Assembly (NCBI GenBank): GCA_003864495.1
Contig: PEDN01001375.1
Coordinates: 1 to 64,000, forward strand
Reading direction: 5' to 3'
From: Nemopilema nomurai
Lineage: Eukaryota; Cnidaria; Scyphozoa; Rhizostomeae; Rhizostomatidae
DNA: 64,000 nucleotides
The number at the start of each line of letters is the position of its first letter. Position 1 is the stretch's first letter. The position numbers and the translations under genes are program-made. This document shows positions 1-11,800 of the stretch, piece after piece. The notes beneath the pieces were generated by a model. The model did not search any database and was not told the origin of the DNA. It saw only the letters and a program-made list of their open reading frames with translations.

Positions 1-198
1 GAACAGGCCCAATGAGACCCACCTGTCCCATTTAGATGTTTTTAAGATGTTTCCTATCAACATTGGCCCTCTTATAATTTCTGGCTCTCTTAAGTTCACG
101 TAATGACACTTCCTATTTTCATTGACAGCATAACCAGGCAGGTAAAGTCTCATTTGTTTCAACCACTTGCTTTTTTAAATGTTGATTTTATTCCGTAG

Positions 199-3100
199 GA
201 ATTTTTAGCCACTGCCAAGAAAAGAAGTGTTTTACTAAGGCGACGAGAGAATCAACTGCTGCACGAATTCTCCTTTTGGGGCCAGCCTCAGTTTCGTGAG
301 CCTTCACATATTTATGAACTGAGGAGTTACTCACTCAAGGTGAACTTTTGTTGTCTTCAAAAATGATAATGATTTGTTCAAGAATGATTAATAGTGGTGT
401 TGTTAACCTGAAAGATATTGTCATTTCAGAAATAGATCAGTACCCATGTGAAACAGATTCTCGTTTTTCTATTTTCTGCAAAATGATATCCAACTTTTTA
501 AAGGATCAGGATTTACATTCACTAACATGATACCAGATATTGTAATCAAACTTCACTCTTCTATTTTAAAGCTGTCAGCATGAGGCAGGGCTAGGACTTT
601 CGGACTTAGGTCAAATCCAATAATGCTAATTTATTAAGGTCATAAGCAAGGTCATACGTTAAAGGTCATGAGCTGGTCAAGTTTCGGAGTTATTGACGTG
701 GAATGTAAACAAAACCTCCAATTTGAATGCCATTGCTACATTTTGTCTTTGTTCAAATGATATCAAAAGGTAATGTAAGAAACTAAACGAGACAAAATAT
801 TTTTTCATAGAATCAGATTCGACAGCGCCTAAAACGAACAGCGTTTAGGATGCGCTTGTTTTTGTGCGCTTTTGGGAAAAGGTTACCAAATCATGATTTA
901 TTGTGTTAAGTAACGGGATCAAACGGATAGCTAGGGCCACAATGTCACACGATATTGATTGCGTGGTTGCCGGGGATCGATCGCCACGCTATTTTTATCG
1001 TGTTCACCGCAACTCATATCCATGACTCTGTGTTAGTCAGCACCCTGCTAGCTTGTGGACTGAAGCCAAACTCCATCAAAAGCAATGGGGAAGGCGAGTT
1101 CTAGAAAATGTAACGTGGAAGATGGGTACAGGAAACATGGAGTAGTTAATGCGTGTGACAAGTATCGGCTCTGTTAAAACAATCTGTCCTAATCATTTGT
1201 AGTTCTGCTGACCTTAGTCGAAAGGACTTTTTAAAGGAGTTAACTGTCATGACGGAATGTGTTTTCTGTAGTCATAGATGCTTCACAGCAGAATATGTTT
1301 GTAAACTGAATTTGAACGGGGTTTCCTGTAGTTTGACGGTGCTGTAAATGCGCCTTTGGGCTGCAAAGTGAAGCAAGTCTAAATTTCAGAGCTTTTCACC
1401 CACAGTTTAGTTAGTCATTTTATGCTAATAACGTTAGTTGTCTTACAGTAGCTTCCAATCCAGTTTCATAGTAAAAAATTTGTCTTCTTTATAGCCTGGT
1501 ACGTTGATCGAATGGGGAAACAACTGGCAAGTTCACTATTCTACCTACTTTGCAGCTGTTTTTTATACAAAATATTCTTGATTTAGTTGAAAAAGCCTTT
1601 GGCCTGATGAACTTCAGTGATTATTGAATGCCACGAACTGTTGTGTTGTCATTATAGGTGATCACATTTTAGGGTGTTTTTAAGAAGCGTTCCGAGAATC
1701 ACAGCGAAAGTTTGCAGGGTTGATTAAAAGAAAGTCTGAATTTTTTATACCCAGGGGGTGATGCCCTTTTAAAAGTGGGCAAAACCAAACACCGAAGCCA
1801 AAAGCTATTTAGAACATGGAATTAAAAAAACAGACAATCATCATTTAAGCCTATCAGTACTTTGAAATTGTATACCGAAATTGCATTTCGAATTGCAACA
1901 GAACTTTGCTCAAAACGAGCTCACATATTTCACAACATTCATGCAACGCTTGCTATTGTTAATCGCATTTAAAATTGTTGTTTTAGGGGTCTGGCCATCA
2001 AGATACGACAAAATGATGCAGTTGGAGGATTTTTCTCTCAGATTGGAGACCTGTATCAAGTGCATCACATATGGGGTGAGTTGAATCAGGCGCTTCGAAT
2101 CACCAAATGTCTATTCCCGTTAAAGCAGGGGTCTCAAACTCAATTTCCCTGGGCCGCATCAGGATTTCCACAAGGAAAGCGCTGATAAAACGTGAACGTG
2201 AACAAGTCCTTTGCGGCACTAGACGTGTTTTAAGAGTGGCAACCTGGCTGGCTCTCTCATCTTCCTAGTACTGTTCGTACTCCATACTTTAAGTATGCAA
2301 AAACTATTTCCGCTTTTTCTTGTCATTAACATTTCTTTAATATCAAGACGAGGGCCGCAATTTATCCTCACGCGGGCCGCAGTTGAGTCTGAGACCCCTG
2401 CGTTAGAGCATCAAGTTGATGACGTCACATTTTTAAATGTGTAAGTCAAATCTGTATGATTGGAAAGACCACGGCCTAACATCATTCAATTCCTAAGCTC
2501 ACTTTGATATGTCACAAACTGGCTGTGGTACAGTAACCCTGGCACAATCTTACACTGTTATTGCGTCACTGGCACACTTTGTCACTGTCACTGGCACAAA
2601 TCAGCGTAATTTAACTCTAAACTTTTCATTTGAAGCCAAAGCGTTTACTGTTCTCCGATCACTTGATATTCACATGATTTAACGTAGTTTGCACAGTCAG
2701 TTTTCCTCGATACCTTTTAAGGTGTCAACGGTCCAAATTAAAGTCCACTCTTGCAACAATTCTAAAGAATGATAATTGATGGACGCCCGAATCTGGGTGC
2801 ACGAATTCCTCTCTTATTAGATGTGACAAGCACAAATTGAAATTTACGTAAGTTTCAGCGATGACAATTGTCTTGTCTGAGCTGCGCAAATGAGTTATGA
2901 ATTAAAACCCTTCACGATACAAATTGTCGCATTTCAGCATACAAAGACCTGAGTCACCGCAAGACCGCAAGAGAAATCATGTGGCAGGAACCCGCCTGGG
3001 GAGATTGCGTTGCAAACACAGGTATGTCTTCAAGCAGATTCTTTCTTGTCACGTGCTACTTCATGAGCTGCTTTGTTGCCATTTCAACGCTGGTGATTCG

Positions 3101-3760
3101 ACTTCAGACCAACGAACTCGTTGATTTTTCTGCTTTTCACATGGTCCCGTTACACTCCCGTTTGCGGTGCGTTGAACGAGATGGCTCTCTTTTGCTAAAT
3201 GAGTGCCACTCTAACCAACGATGAATATGTCCCATAAACCATCTGCCCTCTTCCTGCAATCACTACGCGTTCGTACTTACAGCTTTTCAAAGATCTTCTG
3301 TTCAAGGCAGCCATGTTTCCTTTACAATGAATTTCAGCTACTTACCCATTTTTGCTTCTTTATCATTTTCGCATTACCCTATCCATTTGTATATTAGGCC
3401 GGTTTGTAGTCTTTAGAACGTAGCGGCTTTTCGTTAACATGACGTGAATTTGACACGAATTCGAACGGGACGTGCGCAGGAATGCGAACGCAACGCATTT
3501 TATGACGCCAGTATAACGCAACGTATGCCGCCACGTTCTCAATATCACAAATATGTACCACTTTGCGTGCACCACATTGACGCAACGCAATTCTGATAGA
3601 CGCAACGGTAATCTTAAAAGGTAATCTTCAAAGGTAATCTTCAAAGGTAATCTACAAGGTAATCTTCAAAGGTAATATTCATTGCTTTTTGACAGTTCCA
3701 CTTGTGAATCACATGGGATCAAGGATTATGGTGCCAACCTCGTTTTCGCCCATGCAATAG
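199..3760 (+). CDS. NIPSNAP: NIPSNAP family protein, 3' portion (5' exons lie left of the window)
   Basis: Five coding exons join in phase: 199-339, 1495-1526, 1987-2075, 2938-3021 and 3696-3760 (TAG stop). They give the last 136 residues. The family signature is plain: a [15 protein letters not shown] stretch, [44 protein letters not shown], and the C-terminus [13 protein letters not shown]. These match the ferredoxin-like NIPSNAP domain and tail. NIPSNAP1/2 are mitochondrial proteins that act in mitophagy; the role of NIPSNAP3 types is less clear. I cannot assign the paralogue without the N-terminus. Intron 199-exon/1495 is ordinary, but the intron after 1526 starts with GC (see findings). 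An AATAAA lies at 4127-4132, a plausible poly(A) signal. Domain identity is sure; paralogue is not. Confidence 0.93.
2126..2400. mobile_element. hAT-like non-autonomous element (MITE), 275 bp
   Basis: Begins CAGGGGTCTCAAACTCAA and ends TTGAGTCTGAGACCCCTG, which are imperfect terminal inverted repeats of the common hAT type. It is flanked by 8-bp target duplications that match at 7 of 8 positions: CGTTAAAG at 2118-2125 and CGTTAGAG at 2401-2408. GGGCCGC motifs occur just inside both ends. No transposase is encoded. It lies in a NIPSNAP intron. Bases about 2285-2330 resemble part of the Penelope-type repeat described at 19680-20520, so there may be a nested fragment. Confidence 0.85.
3607..3677 (+). 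repeat. 13-bp tandem repeat (GGTAATCTTCAAA), about 5.5 copies
   Basis: Slightly variable copies of a 13-bp unit end about 20 bases before the last NIPSNAP exon. Each unit contains AAAGGTAAT, which resembles a splice donor. Confidence 0.85.
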
Positions 3761-5857
3761 ACAGTGATGGAAGATTCAGAGGCTACGCTTTGGAGATTTT
3801 ATAATTTTCTACTATTTCAATGTATATATAGTGCAGTTCGAGTGAAAATTGTAGTAGCGATATTCAGAGGAAGAAGAGTTGATAACCAAACCAGTATGAC
3901 CAGAAGAGAGGATTGCAAGCGCTTGCCTTTTCTTTTCATCGTCACGATGTCCTTTTATGGTGAGAATGTTAAAGCATGCAGAATTTCGATTGGCTATCCA
4001 TGCCAGCAAATCATACATGAAAATGCAAAGAAAACCAGACGATTGCGTTATTTAGCTTTGTTTGCCCCTTGCAATTTGTTTATATTTATCTTGCGGAATG
4101 ATGACTAGCGTTATTGGTATCTAAACAATAAATTCTATTGATTCATATTTTTATTCTTTGAGGCATTTTTCTTCATTTCTCGCTGATGACTTGAGACGCC
4201 TTCTTGAGTGCACTGCCGCCAATTAATTTCAAACTAAATTATCTCCCATCTCCTTTAATCGAAATAGCTTGGCCTGTTTACGTGCCCAGCGGAATGATCG
4301 TGTCAAAACCGTAAAGCCATTTGAAAAATTATTGTTTTAGTTTTCTGGAATCAAAGTGCCTAGAATTCGTTTGCATTTTCAGTGAAGCCGCAGTGGCGTA
4401 AAGCCAACCGCCCACCTGTTAAAATGTTTCAAGAGGACTTTGGAGTTTCTTTTCTCTTATCAAAGCTCTTTAATATATTCCGGATTACCCAGATACTTGG
4501 TAGGTTTTATTAACAGTTTTACCACTGATCCCCATATTCTTGCAACCGGATCACCTTTTCGTTACCACTTCAAACATTCACCGGAAATGTCTTTTCCTGG
4601 CTGCAAATTCAATCTCTCGTGAATCATGGCTAGGTTCAACTTTGCTTCCCTGAACCCATCTTTTTTCTTCATTCGAATTTACAAATCAATTCGTCTTGAT
4701 CCTTAGTCAAACACGAATCGAAAACGCACCAGGAGAAGGTGTCATTGATACAGTTCCAGACAGTCGAACGCTCGAAAGGGACTGTTCAACACCATGTCTA
4801 TATAAGGCCACTCAACATGATGATGATTATGGCGAGATTCCACTTTCTGGGAGGCTTTCCAGGTGTGGCACTCATCTGCCTAGCTGCTTGATAACCCGGT
4901 CTTGCTTTGGTGTATTTATTTTCAAAAGAATTGGTTTTCCTTGTTTTGATGTAAGCAATACATAGATGAAGAGTGGGCTAGCTGAAGGTTGCCTAAACTA
5001 ACTAGTTTTTTCAATCAATCGCAAATAAACAAAGGCAAATAATCTAATGCTATGCGATCAATCAATTTCCCTTCATCAGTGCCAAATGGGACATGCGAGA
5101 TCGCGTCAGATTGTTTTATTTGGCATATTTTTAGTATGGCTCGCCGCCACTGCAAGAATTCATTAAGTATCAACAATTTGAAATCGATATAGAGTAGTAC
5201 TGAAAGCACGCTCCAGCAAGCCTTGCAATAGATACTACAGAGACGACAGGGCTTAATTTTCAAGTGCTGCCTTGATCCTGACGGTAAACCGCGTAACTAG
5301 AGTTTCTCTTTTCACTTCATGGGCGTCAATCTCCTCATTCATTATCACATCGTATTGGCTTTCAGGGTGATATTTTTCCCTTGACCTTTTCGTTGACAAA
5401 GAATTCAAGAGAGGAAGAGGCCAGGCCAACACGACAGGACACGTTCTATCTGACCACAGCGGAAAATGATTGTTCCTTTGGTATTTTTGCAGTGGAGAAT
5501 CGGGACAAACATTATGTGCATTCTGGCGATTACTTACAGAAGAAGCTTTTAGTAGCTTTCAGCCGCCTCCTTTCGAAGCAGTTATCAATGGTAACACTAG
5601 AAAGATTAGGTACTTATAACTTGGTTCGGTTCAAACAACAAATTTGAAGAAAAAACAGCAATTCGTTGCAAGCAGTCAACTGAAAAGAAAAAGAATGTAT
5701 AAAAGATATTTTTGGACGAGGAAAGAAAACTTTGCTTTGGTAACAGAGGAAGAGATTAAACATTACTTGAAAGAACCTATTTACAAAGTGTACATAACCC
5801 TTCCATATTTACAAGCTGAAACGCCCTTAGGCCCGAAGAGAGGCTGCATTGGGACAG
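3761..5857. other. Convergent intergenic / 3' UTR region
   Basis: Lies between the stop codons of NIPSNAP (+) and CFAP251 (-). It should hold the 3' UTR of both. Open frames of up to about 110 codons exist (for example 3764-4108, 4696-4965 and 5381-5647), but none has recognisable homology or splice-consistent neighbours. I see no further gene. Confidence 0.6.
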
Positions 5858-8800
5858 TCACTGTGTTAGGCCTAGCAGTTTGGATGCGAATGCCTCCGCA
5901 GTCACCTCTTCCGGCAAATGTTCATGAAGCAGCGAAGGCGCGTCCTTGGCATCAAACCTCTGCGACTCCACGGATCCGCTAGGCCCGGTCAAGCCGAGCA
6001 GTGTCGACATGTATTCGGCCAGCTCAGCTTCCGTCAGGTGCTCTCCTGGGTAAAATAACACAACGGTAAAAGCTACTTTCATAACTCTCGAGTATCCAGG
6101 TGCTGACATTGTGGTCCACAGGCCAGCTCAGGCAAAAACCTATCCCCTACACTCACTATTAGTCGTTCCTATAAAAGCTGCCAGGTTAGAAGTACCGACC
6201 AATTCGCCAATCCCTACTCCATAATATGAAACAGTTCTTTAGCAATTTTTACTCTTAGCTTGCAGTAGTTTCAAAGATCATCCAAAGTAATACCCCTCTC
6301 CGTACACCTAATACTCTCGTACATCCAAACATTCTTGGGCGCAAAATCCAAGAATACATTCCTGATATTACCTCTGTTCTGCAGCAGGTACAGTAGATGT
6401 CCCCTTTCTACGACCGCATCAGCTTGGCCATCCCCTTCTTCTGCAAGAACACTGAAGGCAGCTTCCAGCTGATCAGGGCTGAGTCCAAACACAGGTCGGT
6501 GGTTTATGTAGACTGCAATGGAAGCATGATGCAGTTAACAAAAGCTGATGTGCGAAGGAGTTCTTCTTCACGGGCATTGAATTTGACCCATTCACCAACG
6601 CGCAAGGAATTAATGTACAACACCAAAAGTCTAACATCTCCAAGGAATAATAACCGGGCATTTGGGACTTACATGTGCGTACAGGCCAGCAAAAGAAACA
6701 TATCATTGAAAAGCGCAGTCGGCTGGGATTTTCTCAGGGGAGGATACGTAGCTAGATAGAAATGCCGCACTTTTATTAAAAGAGCAACCAGGAACATCAC
6801 GTGTTATTTGGCGATGCGTTGGCAGTGGCGAGGCGCTTAACCGCTCGTCTTTCTAAAAGCAGAATAGATAAAGTCCTACTTGCGCTGGTGAGTATTTCCA
6901 TTCTATTATCTCTTCATGGAGGCCAAATTGAGGTCCTATGGCCAGTCACACAGGCCACGCTCTTTGACACGTAACGCTATCTAGGTGCATGCCATGTGCA
7001 CGGCATTCGGATCATTACACCGAAACGTGGAAATTTCGCATAAAAAACGATTTCTACTTATTGAAATTTCCGTCTACTTTTTCATCGACTATCAAGGCTT
7101 GGTACGAGAGAAAATGTAAGACACGGGTTAAAGGGAAACAGTAAAAGAAACTTGCTTGTAGAAACACGAAATGCATTGAGCCATGAAAATGGAGATGTAA
7201 ATTGAGATGAAATGACACATGAGATAAATAAAAGTTGTAGACGACATACTTCTATCAGCTTTTAGCAGTCTGCCAGCATTTTGCTTCTAGAATTTCATAT
7301 CAGCGTATACTTAACGAATAACTCTATACGCTCTAAAAGCTTTTAAGCCCCTAAGCAACTAAAGAACCCTAAGGCAAAACCCAGCTTTCGAATTTCGTCT
7401 GCTGCGATTTAAAGTCCCTTGACGGAAGCAGCACGAAGTTCTTAATTGGGTAGCTTTAAGTGAACGTACGCCGCAATACTCTTGGGGGAAGGGATGCCTC
7501 TAGAGGGCCCCAAAAGATCTTGCATCTCTGGACTTTAGGCCGAGAGTGTCGATTGGATAATATGACTTACGTTTTATGAAGTCCCCGAGGGCGATTTCAG
7601 TCACGTATGTGCCAGTCTCCACGTATTTGCTGAATTTCACTTCATTTAGCATGTCATCAATCTAAAAGCAAATGTAATTTTCTTTGCTGTTATATAACAA
7701 AACCAGTGGAGTTAAAACCGGGGGGCTGAAGGGGGCTGAAGGGCCATGTATCAGCCCAAAGTTTTTGAGAAACCATACAAAAGTTCCCATTCCAAACCCA
7801 ATAGTGCCCCTGTGAGATCTAAAAGTGCCCCTATGAGATTTAAAAGTGCCCCTATGAGATTTAAAAGTTCCCCTTCCAAATCCAAGTAAAAGGAGTCGCT
7901 TGCGAAATGTGATAACGTATAGAAAAGGTAGCTGAAATAAACAATCGCTTGCCAACAACTTGGTGCATACCTCCTGTTCTGTGGGGTAATACCCCAAAGC
8001 ACGCATGATGAAGGGATCTCCGAAATTGGAATTGTCGTTGACACTTCGCGTTCCTCAGTGGAGTTTACACCTTGACTAAATTATCAATTAAATGTAAATA
8101 AGAATAAGACAGAATTAAAATGTAAATGTTAATAGGTGATGTGAAAAATAAAACCTATAAAGTTTAATACCACAAGTAGCGTAAATGTAGATCAAAAACA
8201 ATTCTTCGAGAATTTTGGTATCTTTTAAACGTCAGTTTCAATCAGCTTGTTTTCTAGCCTTTCGATGCAAGAACACAACCGATATAAAAAAATTGTCAGT
8301 GATGTACAACGAAAAGTCTGTTAATAAACCAGTGAATTCATTTCAAATATCCTTCAAGGAACGAATAATTTTGCAGAAAATTTGATATCATTAAAAAAAA
8401 AAAAGCTTTAAGGTCGCACCTTCGCATCTGTGAATAATAGAAGTAGTCCTCCAGCTCAGCAAAAAGCTCCCCTTCTTTTCCTCCTTCAAGTAGGCCGTAG
8501 AATGGCACCAAGTCGTCACCCCCAAGATTTGCAAGGATCTCCAAGGCCCTGTTGATTAAACAAGAACTTATTAGATGATCATTTGACTTTTGAACCATTC
8601 TCAGTTGTTGCTTCCATACCATAGAACATTTCACAAGTCATCCCCTCCCCGTCGATTTTCTTTAAAAAAGAAAATTTCATTGTATCTTGAATGTTTATTA
8701 TCAATGTGGTGCCAATATCGCAAGAGGCTGCAAAATTTTATTAGTCTGTAACAAGCTATTAAAAGCGTGTTTTAAATTGGTTTTATTTGAAAGGGAAAGA

Positions 8801-11800
8801 TTTCAATTGAGATTTTGACTTGGGAGCTTATTAATAGCAATGCTATGTTCTCGGTGCTGGTTCTCCATCAGTCATTTTGGGCATTTCAGATCCCAACTAA
8901 TAACGTTAGTATTTTACTGGTAGAATGCAGCGAAGCAATACGATAATTGAAAGGAAGCAGAGTGGGCCTACGTTGTGTTGACATCCCACATGAGCACTGA
9001 GCAGTCAGGGCCACCAGCAGTGAAGACGTACTTGCCGTTGTAGGAGCACGCGAGGTCGTGAACCTGTTCACAAAGCAAAGGTACACGTGATTGCAGACAT
9101 TTGCACACGTGTTGATGGGCAGATTAACACGTGATCGTCAAAACACGCGCGAGAATGGAGAAACACAAGCGATTGTTGTAAATGCGGCTGCACACCTTTT
9201 AGTTACAGAGATACTTTTTAGGTATAAATGGGTGGCAAGAACGAGACTGGATAATTATTGAGGATACATTACAGCCGGGTCAGGTCAACATCAGGTCAAC
9301 AAAACCTCCGTCCAGTCACTTAACTAGTGAAAGCTACTGGATTTTCATTGGTTTCCATTAAGCCAAAAACAGATCATAATAACTAAGAAAAATGATAGAT
9401 AATCACAACAAAGTTATACTTCGCAATGAAAACATCGATAATGCACGCTTTTCAGTTCCATACTGACAGAGGAAGCAAATGCGAAAACAAATGCGAAAAC
9501 AAATGTGAAAACATACTTTTCCCGGGTGAGCAATGAGGGCCATCGACTTGTGAGGATTGCCATCGATCGGGAGCATCTGGAGGCCAACCTGAAAACGAGG
9601 CTGGTTCTGAGCAAGCACCGACTTGTGATTTGTTAGGTACGTCCCTACGTCAGACGTGATTTGAACATAGAGCCTAATTATCATGAAATATATCCACCAA
9701 ATAATTGATCAAGATGTAATCTCAAGGCAGTTGCAAATCCCAGAGTGTGTAGAATGCTTCCCTCACTAATGCTTCAGATATCTTCAAATATGGGTAAAAT
9801 AAGTATTGCTTAAGATTGACTTTGGCTAAGACCATGCAGGGTTTTTCCACAACGAACAACCAACAACGACATCGCTTTTAGAATTTAGGCCCACTCTACC
9901 TTGTCTGTAGTTATGTATGCCATGTAGCCCTTTTCTTTGTCTTTTCCTAGTGGCAGCATCGAGACCCTGTGAAAATCAGTTGGGAACGTAATCTCAATCT
10001 ATTGACAATTGCTCAGAAAAGAGAGCAAAGGAAGAGAAAGCCAGTAATCAGATTTTTATAGCAAAAATATGCTGCGTACATGCAATAAAGTGTAGCCTTG
10101 AATGAGCTAAAATGTTGATTCTGCACGCTTAAAGATAGATTTACAGAAGTAACAGATACGCAAGCTTGCCTGTTTGTTTTCTGATGACCTGCAGCTACTC
10201 ACTAGAGCTAGAGAATCGTGCACTTGCATTATCAATATGGAGTCTATAGCAGTAAGGTGCAAACGAAAACATATCCCCTCTATTCCAATTTGATTCATTA
10301 CCTCTTCACGGTCGAGCCGTATGTTGGTCCAAGCAGTGTCTTTCTGCACATCTTTGTAGTGGAATTCAACAATTTCATTTTGTACTAGAAATAAGAAAAC
10401 AAAGCATTGAATTAAATTGATCATATTCATAACATTGACATAAGCATGCGAAACTGTCATGTACGCAGAATTATCTAAATAAAGCAACATGTAATCTAAG
10501 AATTATAAGCCAAACAAAGAATTATAAAATCACTCAAGAAGACTCCTGTAAACCCAACTCCTCACTTTTAGACTTCACTTCGAATTCTACGCTTCCTGTA
10601 AGCTTAAAATTTGGTTAGAATAAATGTTCTTATTCTGTGTTACAAACACATGATTTGATAAATGCATATAGTTACAGAGCTGCGAATCGTTAGCAGCTAA
10701 TACAAGTTTCCATCTTCGGTTGGGTAGGGCCTTAAAGCACTGCAGCGTATTCTAAGAGAACTACCAAAGTAACTTTCACTGCTTCACATCGAATATTATT
10801 ATTGCTCTGAGAGAGAAAAACAAACAATGCTCGAAATGAAACCTGGTTATTGACAATGAGTAGAAAGTCCTCCTTTATGATAGGTGGATACCACGCAAAG
10901 CATGTCGGGACTGCACTTTGCTCAATGCGATCTGAGGCAATAAGGCGGAGGTCATCTTCAGAGCTGTTTTCGAGGTCGTACTCCACCTAGAAAGAATGGT
11001 GCGCTAAGACATACATAGAATAAACCTAGAGAGGATTATAAATCAAAAGTGAAAAGCTATGAATTAATGGTTTCGTGAACATATCAGCAAAATGTGAAAT
11101 GTCTTTACTCTCACCAGAACGCGATCTTCTCCGAGGGAAAACAGCCTAGCCTTCTCCTCATCCAATGCTTTTCCGAAACAAATATCTACAAAAGATGGCA
11201 AAAGATGACAAGAGAGAAAAAACAATTTATACCTTTAAAATTATTTTGAAAATTCTTTCTTCTGAATAAGAAGCCTGTTTACGGTACAATTCTTGATTAA
11301 ACTAAAATCTTTTGTGTCAAAATAAAATTAACTCATTGGTATTGTTCCATTACTAGCCGCTGATTGCAAAGGGGATTTTTGGCAAATGCTTACGGCAAGG
11401 GGGAAGGCAGAAGCATGAGCATAGTAACAAAATAAAAGAATTGATCTCCTTCTCGGGGCTGGAGGGGCTGCTGCCCCCGCTGGTCCCTGGGTATAAGTGA
11501 GATTATTAACCATAGACTTACCAACAATTGGCTTGTAGTGGGCCCTTTGCTTACCAATGTAGACCCAAGGCTGGCCCTTGTTGTTAGGCTGGGCTTTGAA
11601 AAGCGTGACGCAGCGATCCGTGTCCTGGCAAAAAACAGGCAATCATTTTACTTGTTTTAATACTCATAAAATGCAACTAAATCGGTCGGTGCAAGATAAA
11701 GAAATGGCCTAACATGATTATATTTGAAGTTATGCTAGGAACATCCATATAACTCTCACTCGACGCCCTATCTAGAGTCAGTTTATCTAATTGCTTTAAC

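Noticed and set aside
4696..4965. ORF of 89 codons (+) after a possible acceptor
   Set aside because: No homology, no in-phase partner exon, and it lies in the presumed 3' UTR region between two convergent genes.
5381..5982. Two overlapping plus-strand ORFs next to the end of CFAP251
   Set aside because: Low-complexity Lys-rich translation, no recognisable domain, and the second runs antisense through the last CFAP251 exon.
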